From Saprospiraceae bacterium (GTDB lineage: Bacteria; Bacteroidota; Bacteroidia; Chitinophagales; Saprospiraceae), in the NCBI GenBank assembly GCA_018057925.1, contig JAGPCT010000015.1:1-62120 (forward strand): DNA of 62,120 nucleotides, written 5' to 3'. Position numbers and translations under genes: made by a program. Position 1 is the stretch's first letter. Each line of letters opens with the position of its first letter. Positions 55,759 to 62,120 of this stretch are shown piece after piece. Under the pieces are notes generated by a model. That model was not told the DNA's origin, did no database searches, and was given only the letters and a program-made list of their open reading frames with translations.

Positions 55759-57071
55759 AACATCAACAATTTTCCAATTTCTGATTCAAATTCTTGCTTA
55801 AAGCTATCATATTCATCTGTAGCAGGTCCACTAAAACCTGAATGAACCTTCACGACTCGATTTTTTTTATCTAGGAAGATCATAGTTGGATAGGCATCTA
55901 TTTTTGAAATAAAAGGCACCTTTTTATATGCTTCTTTGTCGGCCATACCAGCCCACAATATTGGATAGGGCAAATTAAGAACTTTGCGATAATTTTTTAT
56001 TAAAGATCGGACTTTAGTCGTATCCTTATAAGCTTCAAAAGCAAGTCCAATGACCGCAATGTCTTGATGAGAATGCTGCCTTAGATATTCGGTTAGAAAT
56101 CTTGCCTCGTCTTTACAGTTAGGACACCAAGTTCCAGTAATGGCAATAACTTTAGCTTTACCTTCAAATTGCGTATCGCTTAAATGAACCAATTTCCCGT
56201 TTTCATCCTCAAAGGCAAATTGAGCCAAAGCACCCACTGACGTTCTAAAATTGATGCCGGCATCAAGAAGCTGAGCATTATCCTTCCGAATGGCAGTCCA
56301 GGTTGCCCTACCCGTAATACCCGAATAAAACAACCCTTCCATTTGATTGTTATTGTCAACTTTTCCGGTCACTAAATAAGCCCAACCTCCATTAAATCCA
56401 CTTAATAAAACTTTATCACCTTGCACCGTACCCTCTAAATACCCATAATCTCCCGTAGGAGAAGCAAATGTTCCGGTCAAATAATTTCCTTTCTGGACAA
56501 ATTGCCCTATCATCGTATCTTTTCTTGAATCAAATTTAAATGCCATTTGCCATTTGCCAGATATATCGGCCTTGGGTGTATCTTTCATCAAAGTAAATCG
56601 GTAATCTTTTCCTGCTATACCTCTGAAAGGAATCCGCCAATTTTTTCGGGGATTGTACCAAGCTCCTGTCATTACCCCATCTTCAATTTCTGCTCGTAAA
56701 TAGGTGTCAAAAGCAACAAAATTTATTCGAACAGTATCTTTACCACTTTTCTTGTTAAACCCAAAAAATGTCTCTTCAGCACGTACTCTTTCTTTACCGT
56801 TTATTAGGTCAATCATCATACTATCATCCTTGTAACTCACTTCAAAATTAAAAGGCAATACGCCTTCTGTGAAAGCATTTTTCAGAGATATATCTTGCTC
56901 ATTGCCGACTTTTGAAATATTGCGGGACATTGGATTACTTTCATCCAGATACAATTCACCGCGCCATATTCCGGGCATCACTTTGTCATAATTGTTGCTG
57001 GTTGTTAAACAAGAAGATAAAAGTATTGATATAAAAAATACCATGCCTCTGAGGGGTATATACTTGTTCAT
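55755..57071 (-). CDS. TlpA-like thioredoxin-domain lipoprotein
   Basis: A 438-residue protein with a lipobox ending near residue 21 (SILLSSC). The N-terminal 260 residues form beta-rich segments (GIWRGELYLDESNPMSRN; WRIPFRGIAGKDYRFTLM), and the C-terminal domain is an AhpC/TSA-TlpA thioredoxin fold with C316-P-N-C319 in ITGTWCPNCKDEARFL. It probably reduces or oxidises thiols in the periplasm. It is followed with a 4-base overlap by the SDR gene, a pairing whose meaning is unclear. Confidence 0.9.
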   Translation of the reverse strand: MNKYIPLRGMVFFISILLSSCLTTSNNYDKVMPGIWRGELYLDESNPMSRNISKVGNEQDISLKNAFTEGVLPFNFEVSYKDDSMMIDLINGKERVRAEETFFGFNKKSGKDTVRINFVAFDTYLRAEIEDGVMTGAWYNPRKNWRIPFRGIAGKDYRFTLMKDTPKADISGKWQMAFKFDSRKDTMIGQFVQKGNYLTGTFASPTGDYGYLEGTVQGDKVLLSGFNGGWAYLVTGKVDNNNQMEGLFYSGITGRATWTAIRKDNAQLLDAGINFRTSVGALAQFAFEDENGKLVHLSDTQFEGKAKVIAITGTWCPNCKDEARFLTEYLRQHSHQDIAVIGLAFEAYKDTTKVRSLIKNYRKVLNLPYPILWAGMADKEAYKKVPFISKIDAYPTMIFLDKKNRVVKVHSGFSGPATDEYDSFKQEFESEIGKLLML

Positions 57072-57157
57072 CTATATTATTTTTTAAAATATACGAATGC
57101 GCTTTTTGCAATATCCAAACCTTTTTTGCTTTCAAAAATTGGACTATCATGGGTTTA

Positions 57158-57306
57158 AACCTAAATTCAGCAACAAAGGTTTTGAAAAACCGTATAGTGC
57201 TGATTATGAGTAAAGTCCAGTTGTACGAATCATTTCAATGGTTTCTTTAAATCATTGATTACAGACCTCAAATCGATTCCGTAATTATCTAATGCGAAAC
57301 TTGGGT
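57158..57306 (+). repeat. 150-bp palindromic intergenic repeat, copy D
   Basis: 149 bases, forward orientation (AACCTAAATTCAGCAAC ... GAAACTTGGGTT). CAATGGTTT pairs with AAATCATTG through a G-T pair. It lies upstream of the TlpA-like gene and, with copy E in the same orientation, brackets the small Tudor/CarD-like gene. The rest of 57072-57397 shows nothing else. Confidence 0.85.
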
Positions 57307-57397
57307 TAAAGCCAAAAGCCTTTATATAGAAGGAAAAACATTCACTTTGGTTGACAAAAATAATCAATATTAAACGTTTATTTATAAAATCAACCGA

Positions 57398-57922
57398 TTA
57401 AGATTTTTCACCCACAAACTGTTGATCTGCATTCTTAAATAAAACATTAAAAGATGTAAGCGAGCCATAGATTCTGGTAATATATTGTTGCATATTCACT
57501 TTATCTTCATCATTCATCAACGGATGGCTATTGATTCTTTGTTCCATAACCCTTACTCTATCACGCAACATCACAATTTTGTGAAAGAAAGTCTCAATAG
57601 GAATCTCTTTTGACTTCAAAGAGATATTTGAAGGCCTTAATTCCATGATGCCACCTTTCCACTTATCACCAAGTGGAACAATTTCCGAAACATCAGACCA
57701 TTGTTTCAGGATTCTAATCAGCGACTTTTCTGCTTCTGAAAAACTGACTTCTTCGCTTGGTTCGACTTTTTCAATTATTGAAAATCGATCGAAATCTTTT
57801 GATATTTGCTTAATTCCGTATGTCATAAAGCATATTTCATAATTTTCAGGATTAAGCTTTATCACCACACCATCTCCATAAGATGGATGGCTAATTCTCG
57901 AACCAACACCCAATAACTCCAT
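57398..57922 (-). CDS. Conserved small protein with Tudor/CarD-like N-terminus
   Basis: A 174-residue protein without a signal peptide or membrane helix. The first 45 residues (VGSRISHPSYGDGVVIKLNP, then FMTYGIKQISKDF) look like the small beta-barrel found in CarD N-termini and in UvrD C-termini, i.e. a fold that contacts RNA polymerase or other proteins. The remainder is helical and charged, with no known motif (ETFFHKIVMLRDRVRVMEQR). I do not recognise a named family. It is flanked by direct copies of the 150-bp repeat on both sides. Confidence 0.75.
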   Translation of the reverse strand: MELLGVGSRISHPSYGDGVVIKLNPENYEICFMTYGIKQISKDFDRFSIIEKVEPSEEVSFSEAEKSLIRILKQWSDVSEIVPLGDKWKGGIMELRPSNISLKSKEIPIETFFHKIVMLRDRVRVMEQRINSHPLMNDEDKVNMQQYITRIYGSLTSFNVLFKNADQQFVGEKS

Positions 57923-57974
57923 ATTATATTTTGATTTAATTTAACTGTAAAATAAAGACAACTTTAATGAATTA

Positions 57975-58125
57975 AACTCGAATTCAGCAGTAAAGGTTTT
58001 TAAAAACCGTATGGTGCTGATTATGAGGGTTAATCCCGATGTACGAATCGTTTCAATGGTTTCTGTAAACCATTGATTACGAGTCGTAAATCGATTCCGC
58101 AATTGTCTAATGCGGAATTTGGGTT
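57975..58125 (+). repeat. 150-bp palindromic intergenic repeat, copy E
   Basis: Full-length, 151 bases, one of the best preserved copies: AACTCGAATTC at the left, GGAATTTGGGTT at the right. Hairpins: TCAGCA/TGCTGA with GGTTTTT/AAAAACC; CAATGGTTT-ctgt-AAACCATTG; ATTCCGCA.../...TGCGGAAT. It is located between maf and the Tudor-like gene; the rest of the gap 57923-58234 is AT-rich and empty. Confidence 0.9.
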
Positions 58126-58234
58126 AAAAATAAAATAATATAATTTCTTTTCAAATATTTGTATTTTATCGAAGCTTTTAAGTTTATTTCCCCATCATAA
58201 TATTGCAATATAAGATAGCTGCTGTGCTTATTAC

Positions 58235-58822
58235 TTAAAATTTCATCAATTCTTCATAAAGCCTTGCCATAGGAAGACCCATAATATTGCTAAAAGTGCC
58301 TCGAATAGACTGCACCCTGCATAGACCAATCCAATCTTGAATCCCGTATGCACCCGCTTTGTCCATAGGATTAAAATGTTCGATATAATAATCAATTTCG
58401 GTATCCGTCAATATCGAAAAACTTACTTCAGCAGTTTCACTAAAAGTAATTGTTTTGGAAAGGCTCATCAGCGCAACTCCGGTCACAACTCGATGTGTCT
58501 GACCGGATAATTTTTTTAAAATATGTTTTGCATCTGAGGCATCTTTGGGTTTACCTATTATACCTTCATTCAAAATAACAACACTGTCTGCACCGATTAC
58601 AATAGACTGCTCATCTTTTAATGCCCACTTTGCACCTTTCGCTTTATTATTCGCAATAAACTCAGGGACATCAACGATGGGCAAACCAATTGGGTAATCT
58701 TCCTCTACGTCATTACTCAAAACTTCAAACATATATCCCGCTTCCTTCATTAACTGGATACGACGAGGGCTTTTGGAGGCTAAAAACAATCTAAACTTAT
58801 GGAAATTTCGTAAATCTTCCAT
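58235..58822 (-). CDS. maf: Maf family nucleotide pyrophosphatase
   Basis: A 195-residue house-cleaning enzyme that hydrolyses non-canonical or pyrimidine nucleoside triphosphates. The signatures are LASKSPRRIQLMKEAGY (14-30) and the DAKHILKKLSGQTHRVVTGVAL segment, together with SIVIGADSVVILN and the basic-acid site PMDKAGAYGIQDWIG. Length is typical (about 190-200). It lies on the same strand as the prenyltransferase gene, 123 bases apart, with a partial repeat in the gap. Confidence 0.94.
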   Translation of the reverse strand: MEDLRNFHKFRLFLASKSPRRIQLMKEAGYMFEVLSNDVEEDYPIGLPIVDVPEFIANNKAKGAKWALKDEQSIVIGADSVVILNEGIIGKPKDASDAKHILKKLSGQTHRVVTGVALMSLSKTITFSETAEVSFSILTDTEIDYYIEHFNPMDKAGAYGIQDWIGLCRVQSIRGTFSNIMGLPMARLYEELMKF

Positions 58823-58865
58823 TACAACAACATCATTTTTAATTATTTACGCTATACATGACTTT

Positions 58866-58900
58866 AACCCACATTCCGCATAAGACAATGCGGAATCGAT
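58866..58900 (-). repeat. Fragment J of the 150-bp repeat
   Basis: AACCCACATTCCGCATAAGACAATGCGGAATCGAT (in part) is the left end and first stem of the element in reverse orientation; the remaining 115 bases are missing. Confidence 0.65.
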
Positions 58901-58945
58901 ATACCAATCTTTTATCTATTCGGCATTTTCTAATATTGATAAGGC

Positions 58946-59872
58946 TTAAAACAACATCATTATCAAACCAAGAACTAAATAAAGTTTAACCAATGCGCTT
59001 AGTGCTGAATATAGTCTTTTTCCTTGGTATTTGCGATAAACCCATGCTATTCCAAAAACAAACACTATCAAATAAATTATTGTACATATTATAATATTTA
59101 CATTATATATTTCTTTTATTCTTATTATATTAAGTATTGTAAAAACAATGGCATAAAAGATAAAATAAAAGAAAATAATCCTATTACTCCATTTTAACCC
59201 CAAAACAATTGGCAAAGTATGTGCACCCTGTGACCGGTCGCCTTCTACATCTTCACAATCTTTAATCAATTCTCTATTTAATACCAGTAAGAAACAAAAT
59301 ACACCTATACATACAAAAGAGTAAATCAACACATTATACTCTGAAACGTGCGCAGGCTTTAGAATTAGCAAATTGGACCTTTCAACCCAAAATCCTACCA
59401 AAGACAGTGCACCACACAATAACGCAATGGTAAAATTTCCTAAAAAGAAGCTCTTTTTAAGATATTTGGAATAAACATATAGAATTAATATTGCCAAAAA
59501 AGGTATGATGAAAGAAAATAAGACGTTGTATTTGATCACTAAATATAAAGACATTAAAACTGCAATACCATTCAAGATGTAGTAAAACCTGATTGCCTTT
59601 TTCAATGATATATAATTGGGGATCAATGCTTTTTTAGGTTTATTAATCAAATCTATCTTGTAATCAATAATATCATTTATAACATTTCCGGCTCCCAGAA
59701 TGAGCATTCCAATTAGAATCATGACTAAATAATCAACTATGTTGACTACCGGTTGAACACTATTGGGTCTGTAATAATTCATTATGATGATTCTCGCCAC
59801 AAGCAAAGCAGCGAAGACCAACATTGCATTTAACGGCCTTGTTAGTTTAATCAATTTCCATACTAAACTCAT
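58946..59872 (-). CDS. UbiA family prenyltransferase
   Basis: A 308-residue polytopic inner-membrane enzyme. The two Asp-rich motifs are present: NVINDIIDYKIDLINKP and KDCEDVEGDRSQGAHTLP, which bind the Mg-diphosphate of the prenyl donor. Bacteroidota copies in this position next to maf are often labelled geranylgeranylglycerol-phosphate geranylgeranyltransferase, but menaquinone (MenA) or another aromatic acceptor cannot be excluded. The acceptor is not readable. It lies in a conserved kdsC-prenyltransferase-maf type neighbourhood, here interrupted by a VOC gene on the other strand. Confidence 0.85.
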   Translation of the reverse strand: MSLVWKLIKLTRPLNAMLVFAALLVARIIIMNYYRPNSVQPVVNIVDYLVMILIGMLILGAGNVINDIIDYKIDLINKPKKALIPNYISLKKAIRFYYILNGIAVLMSLYLVIKYNVLFSFIIPFLAILILYVYSKYLKKSFFLGNFTIALLCGALSLVGFWVERSNLLILKPAHVSEYNVLIYSFVCIGVFCFLLVLNRELIKDCEDVEGDRSQGAHTLPIVLGLKWSNRIIFFYFIFYAIVFTILNIIRIKEIYNVNIIICTIIYLIVFVFGIAWVYRKYQGKRLYSALSALVKLYLVLGLIMMLF

Positions 59873-60119
59873 GGCTTAAAGGTAATAAATACTTCATTAA
59901 ATAATTACGTCATATACCCGATTTTGATAAAACGTCAACCTTATGAGATAGTTAAAGTATAATGGTGTGATACAAATATTGATCCCATTAGCCTTGTTGG
60001 TAAATAAAATTATCTGTTAATTAATTAAAATTTAATAAATTTGAAGATCAGTATGCGTAAGGTAATTAAATGAGGTGATCATTGCTTTACGCAAAATATC
60101 ACACAAAATTTTTCAATAT

Positions 60120-60479
60120 ATGCTTATCAGTGTCAATCCTAAATTGCCTATGAGAGATTTTCAAATTACGAAAAACTATTATATTGATCAATTGGGATTC
60201 GAGCCATTTGGTAATCATTATTCAGAAGATTATTTGATGGTGCAAAAAGATCAAGTTCAGATACATTTTTTTATACATAACTCCTTAGACATCAAGGAAA
60301 ATTATGGCCAAATATATATCAGAACGGACAATATTGAAGAGTATTATAATTGGTTAATAAACAATGGAGTCAAAATCCATCCAAATGGTCATCTTGAAAA
60401 AAAGCCTTGGGGTCAAATAGAGTTTTCAATCCTGGATCCCGACAATAATCTATTGACATTTGGTGAATTATATCTATAA
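60120..60479 (+). CDS. VOC superfamily (glyoxalase/bleomycin-resistance-like) protein
   Basis: A 119-residue protein with the paired beta-alpha-beta-beta-beta units of VOC proteins: NPKLPMRDFQITKNYYID, DYLMVQKDQVQIHFFIH, QIYIRTDNIEEYYNWLINN, and a terminal EFSILDPDNNLLTFGE, where the E/H metal positions are partly kept. The upstream frame is open to GTG at 60075, but ATG at 60120 gives the usual start. Substrate unknown; it may bind or inactivate a small drug-like molecule. Confidence 0.82.
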   Translation: MLISVNPKLPMRDFQITKNYYIDQLGFEPFGNHYSEDYLMVQKDQVQIHFFIHNSLDIKENYGQIYIRTDNIEEYYNWLINNGVKIHPNGHLEKKPWGQIEFSILDPDNNLLTFGELYL

Positions 60480-60553
60480 TATTACACTAAATTTGTAATG
60501 TTGTAAAAAATCAATCCTACTCACATTATGATGTTAGGATATAAGGTAAAAAT

Positions 60554-61084
60554 TCATACTCCAAACTTCTCGTCTTCATGAAATTCATGCCATGTACCCT
60601 GAAGTTTCATAACCGCTTCAATGATATCTCGAACACAGCCTCTCCCACCCTTAAAATTAGATACAAATTGGGCTATTTGGAGTACTTCAATGACGGCGTC
60701 TTGGGGAGCTGCGGCTAATCCAACTTTTCTCATCACCGGGATATCAATCAAATCGTCGCCCATATACATGATTTCTTGATCTGAAAGTTGATGCTTTGTT
60801 TTAAATTCATCCAATGCAACCTGCTTACGAATGACTCCGGAATATATATCCTTAATGCCCAATCCATTCAGCCTTATGACAACACCATTGCTTCTACCCC
60901 CGGTAATAACACCAACAATATAACCTGAATCAACGGCACGCCTTAATGCAAAGCCATCTCGCACATTCATTGTTCTAGTTTGGTCACCATTTTCCCATAG
61001 ATGAACCAAAGAATCTGTCATCACGCCATCTACGTCAAAAACAAAAGCTTTGATTTTCTTCATCCTATCCAACAATTCCATCAC
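60554..61084 (-). CDS. kdsC: 3-deoxy-D-manno-octulosonate 8-phosphate phosphatase
   Basis: A 176-residue HAD-family phosphatase that makes KDO for lipopolysaccharide. Motif I is FDVDGVMTDS with catalytic D17 and D19, motif II is GVITGGRSNGVVIRL, motif III K in KQVALDEF, and motif IV is YMGDDLIDIPVM. It is the short, uncapped C0-type HAD that works as a tetramer. Its stop is followed by the convergent VOC gene. It starts at 61084 directly after the stop of the iscX-like gene (61085). Confidence 0.93.
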   Translation of the reverse strand: MMELLDRMKKIKAFVFDVDGVMTDSLVHLWENGDQTRTMNVRDGFALRRAVDSGYIVGVITGGRSNGVVIRLNGLGIKDIYSGVIRKQVALDEFKTKHQLSDQEIMYMGDDLIDIPVMRKVGLAAAPQDAVIEVLQIAQFVSNFKGGRGCVRDIIEAVMKLQGTWHEFHEDEKFGV

Positions 61085-61324
61085 TTATTGATTATCTCGC
61101 CATTCATAGACCCAATGCGTCTGTATTTGCTCAAGGTGACCTTCAGAACAATCTTCCCGTTTTCCAATGAAATTAGGCAACACCAACACCCATTCAATTA
61201 AATCCGTAAATCGAATTCTATAAATTTGACTTTCAGAAAAATCATCTCCAAATTTATCATACAGACTCATTGCTATGTCTTCATAGTCCTGCCAGTCAAA
61301 TGGAATGCCTTCCAAATCTTTCAT
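61085..61324 (-). CDS. iscX: IscX-like Fe-S assembly protein
   Basis: A 79-residue acidic protein similar to IscX/YfhJ. It has the pattern FDWQDYEDIAMSLYDKFGD, then YRIRFTDLIEWVLVLPNF and HLEQIQTHWVYEW, which is the conserved W...DIA...RFTDL..WV..L..F...E..LE.IQ..W..E core. IscX binds IscS and modulates cluster assembly. It sits 22 bases after a ferredoxin gene, the usual fdx-iscX order, and directly before kdsC. Confidence 0.88.
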   Translation of the reverse strand: MKDLEGIPFDWQDYEDIAMSLYDKFGDDFSESQIYRIRFTDLIEWVLVLPNFIGKREDCSEGHLEQIQTHWVYEWRDNQ

Positions 61325-61346
61325 ACTTATTTTGTTTGATTTTAAT

Positions 61347-61685
61347 CTAATGCTCGTGACCTATAATATTACTTTGATCAGGTATTTCAACCACGATATC
61401 CGCATCTCCCGATAGGATAACACATTGGCATCCCAATCTACTATTCAGTTTCGGGTTAATTGCCCGATCTATAAAGTCTTCTTCTTTATCTGAAATTTCC
61501 TCTAAGTCATCTTCACCTTCATGAATATAAACATGACAAGTACTGCATGCACATACTCCACCACAGTTGTGATTCAGATGAATATCGTTTTCTTCAGCAA
61601 CCTCTAAAATGCTTAAACCTTCTTCCACATCTTCTATAATGATATCAGGCTGCTTATCTTCAAATTTAAATGTAACTTTTGCCAT
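61347..61685 (-). CDS. fdx: 2Fe-2S ferredoxin (adrenodoxin-type)
   Basis: A 112-residue electron carrier of the ISC machinery. The cluster ligands follow the C-x5-C-x2-C...C pattern: C41, C47, C50 and C86 (NCGGVCACSTCHVYI, RLGCQC). Length and LEEISDKEEDFID are typical of Isc-type ferredoxins. It precedes iscX on the same strand; the rest of the isc genes (iscS, iscU, hscBA) are not in the window. Confidence 0.94.
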   Translation of the reverse strand: MAKVTFKFEDKQPDIIIEDVEEGLSILEVAEENDIHLNHNCGGVCACSTCHVYIHEGEDDLEEISDKEEDFIDRAINPKLNSRLGCQCVILSGDADIVVEIPDQSNIIGHEH

Positions 61686-61993
61686 AACTATGTAAACACA
61701 AAATTACGTGTTTATTTATATTTATTCTAATTTAGTTACTCAAACAATCCCAACAACAAATAGTTTACATTGAATACATACTACTTTATGTTATTAAATA
61801 TCTGATATTTATAAATATATAATAATTAACCTATCATAGTTTTACAAAAATTTATAGTTTTATTATTAACTATTAGGTAATATTATAAAAGATTCATAGT
61901 AAAAAATAAATTGATGGTTAAATGGAAAGCAACAAACATTTGAGTATATTGCATTATGTTTTTCACTAATTTCATACACAAAATGATGTGCGC
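61686..61993. other. AT-rich divergent region upstream of fdx
   Basis: 308 very AT-rich bases between divergent fdx and the last gene. It should carry both promoters; no convincing TAnnTTTG box, repeat copy or RNA gene was found. Confidence 0.5.
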
Positions 61994-62120
61994 ATGTCAA
62001 ACATAGAAATGCCTCAATCGAAAAAGAGGTATAAATTTAAGGAATTAAAGTCTTATTCCTCAACAGAATGGCTGTATGACAACCAAAGAAAGTATAGGCA
62101 AGTATTTGACCGTTATGATG
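61994..62120 (+). CDS. Start of an unidentified gene (3' end outside window)
   Basis: The frame from ATG 61994 is open to the window end and gives 42 residues, highly basic at the start (MSNIEMPQSKKRYKFKELKS) followed by YSSTEWLYDNQRKYRQVFDR. No signal peptide is seen, so a cytoplasmic protein is likely. I do not recognise the family from this fragment. Confidence 0.6.
   Translation, partial: MSNIEMPQSKKRYKFKELKSYSSTEWLYDNQRKYRQVFDRYD

Noticed and set aside
1-62120. tRNA, rRNA or CRISPR arrays
   Set aside because: No cloverleaf with a GTTCGAATCC-like T arm and no regularly spaced direct repeats were seen by eye on either strand; a tRNAscan or CRISPR search could still find something small.
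1-62120. Insertion sequence, prophage or integrated element
   Set aside because: No transposase, integrase, recombinase, capsid or conjugation gene was recognised; the gene content is mostly core and base composition looks even.

Overview
The window is chromosomal DNA from an AT-rich member of the Bacteroidota. Evidence: four secreted proteins with type IX secretion (T9SS) C-terminal sorting domains, a PorT homologue directly behind menG/ubiE, a type III glutamine synthetase, the ftsX-DUF3098-uppP and DUF1573-yajC-ybbR gene orders, -7 boxes of the form TAnnTTTG, and few Shine-Dalgarno sequences. A marine or wastewater Saprospiria/Chitinophagia-like lineage fits the gene set, but the species cannot be fixed by reading alone. 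No rRNA, tRNA, CRISPR array, transposase, integrase or phage gene was seen.

Layout. 1-8.8 kb: end of a VCBS-repeat T9SS protein, an MFS transporter, a small Cys-rich secreted protein, a lipoprotein translationally coupled to a large M4 metallopeptidase, and a GT9 glycosyltransferase. 8.9-13.2 kb: a three-gene unit of surface lipoprotein, ECF sigma factor, and a one-piece inner-membrane plus beta-barrel protein. 13.5-17.9 kb: glyA and a secreted alpha-amylase. 18.2-25.6 kb: rpsO, pnp, topoisomerase IV subunit A, glutathione peroxidase, menG, porT. 25.7-32.7 kb: envelope and division genes (dppB-like permease, uppP, DUF3098, ftsX), NADP isocitrate dehydrogenase, ybbR, yajC, DUF1573. 32.9-38.7 kb: aroK, trxB, fbaA, a MacB-type permease, AMP nucleosidase and a DtxR/MntR regulator. 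38.8-49.3 kb: a huge M12B-like T9SS protease, DUF4199 and SRPBCC proteins, a thioredoxin-like protein, an HhH/beta-barrel protein and glnA type III. 49.9-55 kb: dnaG, a second ECF sigma/one-piece trans-envelope pair, and a four-HhH membrane protein. 55-62 kb: SDR and TlpA-like operon, a small Tudor/CarD-like protein, maf, a UbiA-type prenyltransferase, a VOC protein, kdsC, iscX, 2Fe-2S ferredoxin, and the start of a gene that runs off the window.

Two things go beyond an ordinary housekeeping segment. First, two separate loci pair an ECF sigma factor with a protein that has a short N-terminal cytoplasmic segment, one membrane helix, a linker of about 165 residues and a C-terminal beta-barrel-like domain ending in an aromatic residue. 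This could be a single-polypeptide trans-envelope sigma regulator. Second, a family of about 150-bp intergenic elements with imperfect terminal inverted repeats and three internal hairpins occurs at least eight times in full length and four times as fragments, with no protein of its own. A third, smaller lead is the lipoprotein coupled to the M4 peptidase, which has features recalling M4-peptidase inhibitors of the emfourin type.

Most intergenic gaps are short. Longer ones are mostly occupied by the repeat family, promoters or terminators, as listed.
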